From: Tetradesmus obliquus
Taxonomy: Eukaryota; Chlorophyta; Chlorophyceae; Sphaeropleales; Scenedesmaceae
Direction: 5' to 3'
DNA length: 64,000 nt
Assembly (NCBI GenBank): GCA_030272155.1
Contig: CP126203.1
Coordinates: forward strand, 3,162,001 to 3,226,000
Made by a program: the position numbers and the translations under genes. Shown here one piece after another: positions 1 to 10,800 of the stretch. Below the pieces are notes generated by a model. That model did no database searches. It saw only the letters and a program-made list of their open reading frames with translations, and was not told the origin of the DNA. The stretch's first letter is position 1, and every line of letters begins with the position of its first letter.

Positions 1-1145
1 ACTGACTTCATCGGCATCTTGTGTTGGCCAAGCAGCCCGGCTGGGCCGGCCTGAAAGATGATGGCCGGTGTACCAACCCCAAAATCTCTAATAGAGAACG
101 TTTATATCAACGTTACAGTCTGCACCTTTCACCAAGGGCAAATGCTTGTGCTTATGTGTCAACAACCGGCAGCGACCTGGGCCTGATGCAAAAACAGCGA
201 CAGTGACCGCGGCACGACACAGTGACTGCATGTCAACCCCAAATGCTCCTGTAAAGAAAGGACACCCAAAACAACCTGCGGCCTTGCAGCCGGATTGCTG
301 AAGGTGCACCTGCTGCCGATGCCGCTGCTGCTGCTCTGGATGTTTTGTTTTTGTGCAGGTGGCTGTGGTTTGAAGTGGCAGCAGGCACAGTGGTGGCTCG
401 CTTGGCAGTGAATGACCAGCTGGTGGTGATGCACAGGCCACGGCAGCAGCAGTGAGGGGTGGAAGTTGTGGTTGAAAATTGTTGTCCGCCAGCTGATTGC
501 TGATAGTGCACTGAGTAGACCGGCAATGCATTTGCAGGATCATTTTTTTGAATGCTGCTGCTGGAGCAGCCATTGGGGTGTGTGCTGAGGGGTCAGAGCA
601 ATCCAGGTGGTAACAATCTGGCATAAAGAATTTTACCATGTGCGGCTGCGCTTGGCACTGGGTGTGCAATTTCGTCGCCATGGCAGTCACAGCAGATGCA
701 GGCGAGCTGTTCCTCATTGAGGCATGCAGCACAACGCTGACGGCAGCTTTTGTGCTGAAGCATAATCAACAAAGTAACTGTGAGTTCAAGTTGGTTTTTA
801 GCCTTTGCAGGATTGCTATATGGCCAGTTGCCATAGCACACGCCAACAGAGTGGGGCCAGTTCACAGCTGACGTCCCGTGACCGGCACGAGCGTTGCAGA
901 GTGCCCGGGAAGTGTGACCATACGACGACGTTGGATCTTCTTATACCCATATGACTCACGTTCTCTTGAGTCTTATCTGCAGTGTGTTGATTGTGTGATT
1001 GAGGGGCTGGCACGATGACAAATCGGGATTTGATCAAGGTGTAACCCGAAACCCTTCCGCCCACGCTGGCTTTCTCCTGGCTCATGATGGCCATAAAAGG
1101 GTTTTATCCAACAAACTGCCACGTATATAGCCGCACAGATTACTC
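1..1145. other. Upstream region, no supportable gene
   Basis: I see no conserved coding pattern on either strand. The longest open frames (minus strand, 88-732) are Cys/His/Gln-rich and look like chance reading of repeat-rich DNA. The last 60 bases hold a TATA-like element before the first gene. Confidence 0.5.
1093..1099 (+). promoter_or_regulatory. Candidate TATA box (ATAAAAG)
   Basis: ATAAAAG lies about 50 bases before the ATG of the phosphorylase-fold gene. A second AT-rich motif, GTATATAG at 1123-1130, is closer to the ATG than a TATA box normally sits. This is motif and position only. Confidence 0.25.
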
Positions 1146-2220
1146 ATGGCTTCGATAAGGTCGGGCCTGCTCGCGGCTCTGCTCGCCCTGCTGCTGACAG
1201 CTCTTGCGCAAGCTGCATCGCCGGAGACGCTGCGCCCCAGGCAAGTCGTTAAACATGACACATTTGATCGTGATTTGCTGCTCGCCTCGTGCTTAACGGT
1301 GCATGTGCTGACTTGCTGTTTGCAGCGCTGCTGTCAAGCTGACTGCATCTGCTGAGAACACACAGCCAGCTAGCAGGCCAAAGCAGAAGCAACAGCGACC
1401 GCGATTTATGCAATCTCCCGCTATTACCATTTACATCCTTTCCACCGCATCGCCTGCTGCACACTGTGCTGTGTGTTTGCGCTCAGGACGTCATGCCCCC
1501 TGGGACTGTCGAGTAAGGGCACCACCACCATTCTGTTTGTAGCTGACCCTGGTGAGCGGTACGGACAGGTTTGGTCAGCAGCAGTAACACTTTTGGTCAG
1601 GAGCAGTATCACACATGTGCATATCTCTTGGGCTTCTTGAGCATGCGCTCTGGCTACAGCCAATCATTGCGTGCAGAAACATGCTGGTTGCTGCTGGCCC
1701 TGCCATCCAGCTGTGCTAGTTTAATGCACAGATAGCACACGCAATAAATACATTAATAGCACAGGCAGTATACGTTTGCCATGTGCATGTACGTTGCAAC
1801 CATCGCACCTGCCACACCCTGTGGGTGTGCAGCTGCAAATGCTATCTGTGGCACTGAATTGCTGCACACTACCCAGCAAACCTACCAGCGCAGACAAACC
1901 TATTGCAGGGCAAGAAAAGACAGCCACCTTGTGTATGTTTACCGCAGGCGCCTTCAGTGGTACTGGCGAGGCGGCCTACTACCTGAGCAACCTGCAAGGG
2001 GCCCGGCAGGTGTCTGCAGGCGCGACAGCATGCGCCAATGCAACAGTAGGCAGGATGATGCGCCAAAACATCGCCGTCATCGTTACTGGTGAGAGATGCA
2101 CTGTTGAGACAGCGCAGCTGCCTACTGATGAGCTTGGCTGCTGAGGCCACCAGTGGCTGGCGTGCTTGATCTTCAATCGTTCATGGTTGAAAACAAGTGC
2201 CTGCCTGGGAAGTGTTAGAA

Positions 2221-2255
<35 letters not shown>

Positions 2256-2369
2256 GCTAGGCAGATTGCCGCCATGCTGTGTGCCGTGACATCAGCATAT
2301 TGCCGGTCTGCGTTGTTGCCACCCAGAGCATCACAGCTGCTACTGCTGCTGCTGCTGCTGCTGCCACTG

Positions 2370-2412
<43 letters not shown>

Positions 2413-4141
2413 GCAGGCATCGGCCCCCTGGCTGCTGCGCTGTGCGTGTTTGATGTGATGAGCAAGTGTGGGCCCAACATCAAGGATGTGTTCTACAGCG
2501 GCACAGCTGGCTGGTCACCACAGGTGTGCGGTTGTGGCGTGCTGTACAGTGATTTATTGGTGTCCACCAATCCCAGGCACTGCGGCAGGCAGCGCGCAAC
2601 ACTTGACAGTATGACGCATGTGACGACGTTTTTCCTGTCAACACCGTTGCTGTGGCTGCAGCCTGCACATAACAGAAGGAGAAATTAAGTAAGCTACTGA
2701 CCCCTCTTCCTGCTGTTACACCAGCATTCGGCTGCAAAGAATTGCCACCGCCCAGATGCTTGTGCACACGAGTTGTCCTGAAGCTTCAGCTGCTGCTGCG
2801 CTGCCGGCTGTGCTGTGCTTGCAGCTGGGAGGTGTGATCAACAACGGCAGCTGCAATGCAGCAAACAGCAACGGCGACATTGTGAGGTAGGTCCACAGTT
2901 CGCATCCGGCATGACACGGGCTTTTTGAGCGTACATGCACCCAGTAGACCACGGTTTGCAGCTCCCAAGCGGTAGGAAGCATAAGCCGACTGGATCCGCC
3001 GCTGCTTCCTGCCTCTTGGTCAGGCCAGGCTAGGCCAGGCTAGGTCTAGGCTAGGTCTAGGCTAGGTCTAGGCTAGGTCTAGGCTAGGCTCTAGGCTAGG
3101 TGAAGGCTAGGCTAGGCCGAACTACGTCGGGCCAGGCTAGGCCAGGCCAGACCAGACCAGGCCGGGCAAAGAGACAAGCAGCTGCTGACCCAGCCTATGC
3201 ATGTGAAAGATGCAGTGCCGGTTGCTTGCCGAGCACCTACAGGTCTGCTGCCAGTGACAGCTCACGCTCAATCACGTGCAGCAACTGCCCTGACAAGGAG
3301 CCAACAGGACTCAGCGTGTGCTGCTGCACTGCATTTTGCTTGTGTCTTGCATTTAAACCTGAGTTTCTGGGGCTTTTCGTAACACTTTGCAGGCTTGGCG
3401 ACGTGTGTGTGAGCCCCTTCTCGGTCAACTGGGACTGCCGCATGGCCTCATGGGACAACAGCGCAGCTGGCTTCCCCAACCAATGCAGCTTCCCAATGCA
3501 GCAGCTGGGCCCCTCAGCTTCCGACATGTTTGGGCAGTGCCAGTTCACAAATGTGAGCAGGAGCCAGCTGGCAATGGCAGATGAAGTGCTGGCAGTGGCG
3601 GCTGCAAAGGCAAATAACATGCCTGTGAAGAACAACGTTGTGCAGGTGGGCTGGCTTGCGATGCCTGAACACATGTTTTTGTTGTTATTGTAATTCAAAA
3701 CAGTTTGCACATCATGTCGATGCATTGCTGGCGTTGCATCAAACAGGCGTGGGCTTGCTGCATGGACCAGCAGCTGCTTCCTTCTCATGCATAATGAGAG
3801 AGGATGGTTACTTGTGGGTCCTGGCACCAGCATAAATGGCATGAGCCACAACAGGTTGAACACATGGTCTGAGACCAGAAGAGGAGAGTGAGCACCGTCA
3901 TGGAAACCCCTGCAGGTGTGGCAGCCAGCGCAGGCAGGATCTGCATGCACAGCGCAGAACCAGTCAAGCAAGCTGATGACAAGCGCACAAACATTTGTTT
4001 GTACGTGGCTGCTGCGGGCATGTTCAAACCACGTGGCGCGGTGTCAAAAGCTGTCTGAAGACTCAACACGAAGCGCGACCGCATGATGACTCACCACCAG
4101 CTTTTGACGGTGCGTTTGTTGTGTCGCGCTGCTGCTGCTGG

Positions 4142-4201
<60 letters not shown>

Positions 4202-6057
4202 AGGATCTGGATGCCGCCTACTGGCGCAGCATGGCAGCAGGCACAGGCCTCACATACTCGCCAGCCTCTGTATCAGGTGCGGCACGCTCAAAAGCAAGTT
4301 GTAACCAGCCGCCACTAGTGACTCACTGCTTGTGCTGCTGTTTGCACCTCAGTGCCGGCACTCGCCTGGCATGCACAAAACAAGCACACTGTCATCAGCA
4401 AAGGTGCTTGTGTAGTGTCCGTCGAGGCGCTCGATGTCCAATACGCTGCCTGCACTGTTGTTGTGGGTGTGGCTGCCGCTCGCTGTTGCATGCTCTCTGG
4501 CTTGTGCTTGGGGTCAGGTACCAGTGCTGAAAGAATCCAATGGGAGATTGTGTTGTGATGTACTGTGTTGTGCTGTGTGCTGTGTTGTACTGCACATGCA
4601 GCGCCGGCGCGCGTGTGGGGCTACAAGCAGTGCATGGAGATCGACTCGCAGTTCTTCTGGTCCGGGGCGCCCTGGGACATGGTGGGTGCTGCTGCTGCTG
4701 CTGCTGCGGCGGCGGCGGCTGCTGCTGCTGCTGCGGCGGCGGCGGCTGGCTGAAATCGAGTGTGCCAACATGGTGTGCATGTAAGCTCTCGTTTGCCTTG
4801 GCTTCACCCTGACACGCCTACATTGCACACAATATATGCTGCAAATCATTCCGTCATTGCACGCCGGATGACATGCGGCTGTGGGTGCCTTTGAAGCTCT
4901 GGCATTATGTAGTTCAATTGATTGTGGGTGCAGTTCAGAACTACGGATGGCACCTGTCTCTAGCGTTATTTTAAGCTCTAGTGTTATGTATTGTGGGTGC
5001 CTTTGAAGCTCTAGCGTTGATGCGTCGCCACACATGTGCCCCTGGCTGCAGGTTGCGCGCAGCTATGTGGCTGACACACTCAACGTTGCATTTGGGGGCA
5101 GCAGCTACAGCCAAGGCAACGTGCTCGCTGTGTCAGCAATGGAAGGCATCGGACTGTCTGGTGAGCTCTGTCTCGACAATGTGCAAAATGATAGGTTTAG
5201 GCATGGAACATGCACAACTGCGCACCTTCAAGCAATGCTGGGCCAGAAGGCTCCCTGCCCGAAGGCTCCTGGCACGTGCATTGCTGGAGGTTTTGGAAAA
5301 CACTCTCTGCACAGATGCAGTCAAGATGTACAGCGCTCGAGTTTGGGCTGCTGTAGTATGTCTCTGTTTGTGTGTGTACATGTACTGCTGATAAGCACGA
5401 CGGCTGAGACGAGACATATCAATTTTTTGTCTCTGAACAACCCTATAATTACCCTATAAATACTGTACAGCATGCTTATAGACTGGCATGGAATGAGCTC
5501 GCCAGCTACAGCTGGCTACTGCTGGTCGTGCTGGCTGCAACAAGGTGCAAGTCAAAACAACAGATGGCAACTTCGCCTTTTGGGCAATGCTGCAATGCGG
5601 GATGCGATGCACTGCTGCTGCTGCTGCCACTGCTGCTGCTGCTACTGCTGCTGCTGTTGCAGCGGCTATGGAGCGCTACAATGCCCTGAGCAGCAGCCGC
5701 GGCAGGCGTGTGCCGTTCACTATCGTGCGGGGCATGTCAGATTTTGCAGTACCGCCGCTGCAGTACAACGGGGCTGGTGTGTGGGCTGCCAAGGCAGCTG
5801 TTGAGAACTTCAAACCTGGTTACAAGTGAGTTGTAACCGTCATACTAATAACATTCACCATCTAGCGCTACTTGTTGCTGGTCTGCTACCATGACGCTCT
5901 CGCCTTCTCTGCTTAGGGTTATGTATTCCTGCATTGCTCTGCTAGCTGTTATTGCTGTATTGTTTGTCGTTGCACTGTCAATATCCACCACCTGCACGTC
6001 ACCACCTGCTGCCGCAATCATGCCATCAACAACGCATCAGCCGTTGCACTGTGCTGC

Positions 6058-6101
<44 letters not shown>

Positions 6102-6348
6102 GCCGCTGCTGGCGCTGGCGTTTGCTGCTGCTGCTGCTGCTGCTGCAGGTACGCCGACAGCACCGCATCAGCTGTTGTACTCTGCTGCTCACTGCTGCTG
6201 CTGCTGCTGCTGCTGCCGCAGGTATGCCATCAGCACGACATCAGCCGTAGTGCTCAGCACGCTGCAGGCACGCTGCGAGCGGCTGCCCCCCATGAGCCCA
6301 CCCAGCAGCGCTGTCAACAGCTGCTCCTTCACAATCAACTACAACTAA
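1146..6348 (+). CDS. Secreted nucleoside phosphorylase-superfamily protein (PNP/UDP or NUP-like)
   Basis: Twelve-exon model: 1146-1240, 1487-1551, 1948-2088, 2417-2523, 2825-2886, 3393-3645, 4204-4276, 4353-4403 (alternative end 4517, also in phase), 4602-4681, 5052-5160, 5663-5825, 6222-6348. It keeps frame and gives about 441 residues. The N-terminus is a signal peptide (MASIRSGLLAALLALLL...ALAQA), so the protein should enter the secretory route. Fold signatures, in order: a beta-strand then glycine turn (IAVIVTGIGPLAAAL), FYSGTAG, LGDVCVSPF (the GDV strand), SQFFWSG, an SAMEGIG motif in the place of the nucleoside-binding Met-Glu, and RGMSDFAVP holding the family's catalytic Asp. The family cleaves or binds nucleosides; plant bark-storage proteins and fungal NUP proteins are secreted relatives. 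Intron 1 is GC-AG (AG|GCAAGT). Several introns end in (CTG)n-CAG. Substrate and activity are not inferable. The exon between 4353 and 4517 is the least certain part. Confidence 0.72.
3021..3125. repeat. CTAGGCTAGGT minisatellite in an intron
   Basis: Tandem GGCTAGG / GGTCTAGGCTA units of about 10-11 bases, with degenerate ends (GGCCAGGCTAGGCCAG), lie inside the intron between the exons at 2825-2886 and 3393-3645. Confidence 0.85.
4129..4203. repeat. (CTG)n tract ending in a used 3' splice site
   Basis: Roughly 24 CTG/GCTG units end in CTGCAG directly before the exon at 4204 that reads DLDAAYWRSM. The repeat takes the place of the polypyrimidine tract and AG. Confidence 0.75.
6013..6190 (+). 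pseudogene. Two decayed copies of the last phosphorylase exon
   Basis: The true last exon starts GTATGCCATCAGCACGACAT at 6222. A similar block follows CTGCAG at 6149 (GTACGCCGACAGCACCGCAT) and another lies at about 6014-6055 (ATGCCATCAACAACGCATCA). All three run into the same kind of Ala/Val-Val-Leu codons and are separated by CTG repeats. The 6149 copy keeps an acceptor and an open frame, so it could act as an alternative terminal exon; the 6014 copy has lost its acceptor. Confidence 0.7.
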
Positions 6349-7896
6349 GTTTCACGGCTAGAGCAGCGCATGCGACGGCATGTGCGCTGAATTGACACAG
6401 ATGCGGCAGCCATATGCATGCACCTGGTGGCAACTCATCGGTTGCTGGTTGTGCTACAGCGCATCACAACCCCTGAGGGTGTCATCCTCCGTGAATGTTT
6501 GTTCAGATGGTTTGAGATGCAGCTTCTGCATGATGTCATCCCCTCTATTGTTTTCAAGTATATGACTGGCAGTCACCTTGTGCACTGTGAACAGCCTTGG
6601 CTGTTGGCACGGCTGCCGGCTCACAGCACTGCCAGTGGTTGAGTTGCTTTGATTTAGTTACTGCCGCCAGAGTGCTGTTGTTAAAAGGTGTGTTTGCCTG
6701 TTGCGCAAGGATGGATGCCATGGTGGCCATGTGTGGTGCGCATCTATAGATGGGATAGCTACCGCCAGTACTACTGCTGCTGAGCAGCAGTACTGCTGAT
6801 CGCAATCTTCACATCGCGGCCATGCATGCAAGCATGTCATCATTTGGCTGTGTAAGGGTGCCTCTTGGAGGTCAGGGCTGGTGCAGCTGCCGTACTTGAA
6901 CAGTACTCCTACAACACACCACTGTGTAGATCATCTACATCTACTACTAATAATTATTTAGTTTCAGCTGCAAGTGGCGCTGTAGGTTGGAAAGTCTGGA
7001 AGCCTGCTGCCAGCATGTACTGCTGAGCCGCCAACATACACACAGCTGGCGGTTTTTGAAATCCTTTGAACCATGTTCCTGTGCCTGTACAGGACATGTT
7101 ATATCTGGGTACTGCTGGCCGGCACTTGTCCAGCAGGTGGTGCAGCTGTCGAGCCATTGGCACGTGTGCCTTTTGATTTCATTGCGGTTGTTTCTGAAGC
7201 AGGCTGCGTGGTGTGCTCAGGTCAGCTGGCTGCCAGTTGTCCTGAAATTGCAGAAGTGCGTGACACTTCAATGTGGTGTACACCATGCACAGTATACCAC
7301 ACACCACATGTTGCGTGTTGGCTTTCTCGGCTTTTGGCGAAGATCAAGTGTGGTGTCGTGCATTGCGCATCACATGCTGGTGACACACGTGGCGCGCTGC
7401 GGTCACCAGTAGAAGGGTGGTAGTATGAGGCCATGGTGACTGGGTCACCAGTAGAAGGGTGCTTCACATGGCTGCAGTGATGCTGATCAGAGGCTGTATG
7501 CCCTGTGCGGCTCGCCCTCTGATCTAAAAACAGCACGATGTACTGAGTAATGGTTTACACATCTTAGCAGCTTCTTAGCTGCCTGGCATATTGAAGTGCT
7601 TTCTTGTGTAACCGGAGTTGAGGTGTGACGCTGGTGGGATGTTACTCTCTGTGGGGTGACACACCCAGAATTCCATCCCGCTGATTCTTTGCTCCAGCTT
7701 TGACCTGTCTTACAAGCGCATCAACTGCGCCAGCGGCACATCATTCCGTGATAACCCAGTTATGATCATTGCTGCTGAACTCCTTCAAACAACTCCTTCA
7801 AACAAGCTTTAGAAATGAATCTTAGTCGTCGATGAGGTATACAAAATTTTATATCATACCATAGCCGCTAATCCGCCCGCTGTGCGTAATCACACG
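6349..7896. other. Intergenic, 3' UTR and spacer
   Basis: No supportable gene. TGTAA, the usual green-algal poly(A) signal, occurs at 6851-6855 and could end the upstream transcript. A 19-base direct repeat (GGTCACCAGTAGAAGGGTG) occurs at about 7399 and 7443. The end of the region should hold the promoter of the next gene. Confidence 0.5.
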
Positions 7897-10800
7897 ATGC
7901 AGCCTTCACCCCGGCTCTTCGACTTGGATTCTAGCGAGCTAGCAGGGCTAAACGCAGTCACCGCAAATGGTTTTCCCGGAAACTTCGGCAACGGACCAGA
8001 TTACGCTCTGCTCGCTGAGCTGCTGGACGACACTTCACCCCCTTTGCAGCAGGCTGTGTGGGGAGAGCCAGCACTGCGGGACCCGGCAGCGGGCCAATAT
8101 GTGCTGCCTGAACAGTTCATGGCAGCTGCCCAGCCGCAACAGATGCTGCAGCACCATGGCCATGCCCAACAGCAGTACCAGCAGCAGCAGCAGCAGCAGC
8201 ACCAGCAGCAGCAGCAGCATGCAGGCGCATCACATATGCTCGCTGGCAGCCTGTTTCACGGCGCCTCAGCCATGCAATGCAACAGCAGTGCAGCAGCAGC
8301 AGCAGCAGCAGCGCCTCCATCAGGGCTGCTGCCAGAGCAGGAGCTGCTGCTGCAGCGGCTGCAGGCGCTGCGCAACATAGAGCAGCAGCTTGACCTGCCC
8401 TTGCCGCCGCCGCAGCAGCAGCAGCCGCAGCAGCAGGTGCCAACACAGCAGCTGTACCAGCAGCAGCTGCAGGCAGGCCAAGCAGGCAGCTTTGAGAGTG
8501 CTCAAGCGCTGCTGATTCAGCAGCTGCTTGAGCAAGATCAGCAACAGCCGCAGCTAGGGCTTGAGCAGCAGCTGCATCACACACTGCAGCAGCAGCAGCT
8601 GTATCCTGCAGCAGCTGCTGCCAGAGCTGCCCAGCCAGCAGCAGTTAGCCCATTTTCTGGGCTCCTGGATCCAGCAGCAGCAGCAGCAGCAGCAGCAGGA
8701 GGAGGACAGTCTGCAGGGGCTGCAGCTGAGAGTTATCATGCACTGCAAGCTGCTCTTATGGGATACCAAATGCCGCCAGAACAGCATCAACAGCTGAAAC
8801 AGGCAGTGCTACAGCAGCAGCAGCAGCAGCTGATGCAGCCAGTGCTGCAGCCGCCGCAGCAGCAGCAGCTGATGCAGCAACAGGCCTTCTCAGACATCTA
8901 CAACCAAGCAGCAGAAGCTGCTGCAGCAGACCCCATGCTGCTGCTCAGGTTGCAGCAGCAGGCTGCCGAGGGCAGTGCGCACATGCTGAACATGGCCCCG
9001 CCACTGGCGCAGCCACGGCAGCAGCAGCAGCAGCAGCAGCAGCATGATTGGTCAGTGCAGGAGATGCCGCCAGTGATGCCTCACATGCAAGACCACCATC
9101 ACCAGCAGCAGCAGCAGCAGCAGGAGACACCAGGCAGTGCTGCCACCCATGCGCAGCTGCCCTCAGGCAGTAAGAACGCCTCCCGCAGCAGCAGCAGCAC
9201 AGCAACCAAAGCACGGCCCAGGCGGGGTGCATCACAGAGCAAGCTGGCAGCAGCAGCAGCTGCTGACGAGGCCGCTGCTGCTGCTGCTGCAGCTGAGAAG
9301 GCAGCTCAGAAGGCTGCAGGCATTGATGCTGCCCTGGCAGAGGATGGTGGCATGTCCAGGTGGGTGGTGGGAAGCCGGTATGCTTTTTTTTTTTTTTTTG
9401 AAGCAAGAATGTTACAAGGGCTGACCTAAATAACTGTGCACTTGCTCCATAAAAAGATCCATTGAGAGAGTGAGGCAACCTGTTCCGCACTCACTCCACA
9501 GGTCTCTTGCACCAAGAGACGCTGTCACACGATCATGCAGACAGCCCCGTGCGGAGCAGCCCCGAAAGGCATCCAGGACCTGACCGAGTGCCCAGACTCC
9601 ACTAAAATCACAGTCGCGCAATGACGTCCTGTGATGTGTGACAGGCCGTGCCTGGCCCTTGAAGCAAAAACTGTCAGCATAGTGTAACTGTCAGCTATCA
9701 CGGCATGGTGACTTGCACACCTCTAAAAGCTGCACTTTACAGGCAGCATTACGACACCTACACAAGACGCCTATTAATAGGTGACGGATTGTCGACACAG
9801 ACAATCCCCACCTGACTATTCATGGACTCTCCACTTCATGCGAAGCACATCCTGCTACTGACCGAACACACCCCTATGAGATATGTGGCATTCTGTAGGA
9901 AATGACACCACCTCAGGCACACAAAGCCACACACACACAAACTTATCCACACATGCTGCACACATCCTCGTACGCTGCTACCCACACGCACGCATACATA
10001 ACGTACTCTGCTACCCACTCACATGCATACATAACGTATCCCGGCCATCAACTTAGCCTTTGCCATACTATTTTGCAACACATCACAACAAGGAACGACG
10101 GCCACTACTCCAACGAATGCATTGTACACCCTGCCCGAACCGTCAAAACAGACCACCACGCCTCGTAGACCCGTGCCCAATCCATCCCTCACATGCCAGC
10201 CGCGCTGGCCCGAACCTTGATGCGCCCATTGCGCCCATCCTATACAGTGCTCCCCACTTCTGCTCAAAGTCAACAAGTTTGATCTCAGGCGACCTTCCCT
10301 GCAGCCATGCAAACGGTATCCCACAACCTATCCTAACATCTACTTCCACCCTATCCCACTCCCTCTGAATTTGCTGCCGCAGCTCTGCCAGAAACCTACA
10401 CGCCACAGCCTTAGCAGCGTATGATGAGCTGCCCGGCTCGCCAGTTGTACCCCGTTGACTGCCCATGCTGCTGCTGTTGCTGCTGCTGTCCTCTGCATCG
10501 CTGATGCCGTGGCTCTGAGATTGAGAATTGCTGCCTGCATTGCGGCTGCCGCTGCCATCGCTGAAGCCGGTATGCTTCAATCAACAACCGTATTTACCGT
10601 ATAACAATAAACGTAATAACCGTATAACAGTAACCAATGAATTACACGTGTTTCCTAGCAAGAGCTGAACCCAGAGGAGGGAGCCACACCCAGAAGTCGT
10701 ACGTATGCTTGATTTATAGTAGTGTTGCTTGTCTTGCAGGATGTACCTTTGGGCTTCAGCACTGTGCCTAGCCCTGGGGGTCGGATATTTTATTTGAACA

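Noticed and set aside
88..732. 214-residue minus-strand frame at the window edge
   Set aside because: Cys/His/Gln-rich low complexity without motif; a matching start or splice site was not found.
1326..1486. Open stretch after a TTTGCAG as a second phosphorylase exon
   Set aside because: No donor keeps it in phase with the exon at 1487; joining 1240 directly to 1487 keeps frame.
4353..4517. Longer version of phosphorylase exon 7 (to 4517)
   Set aside because: It is in phase, but the extra 38 residues are Cys/Ala/Val-rich and unlike the family; the GT at 4404 gives a more protein-like join.
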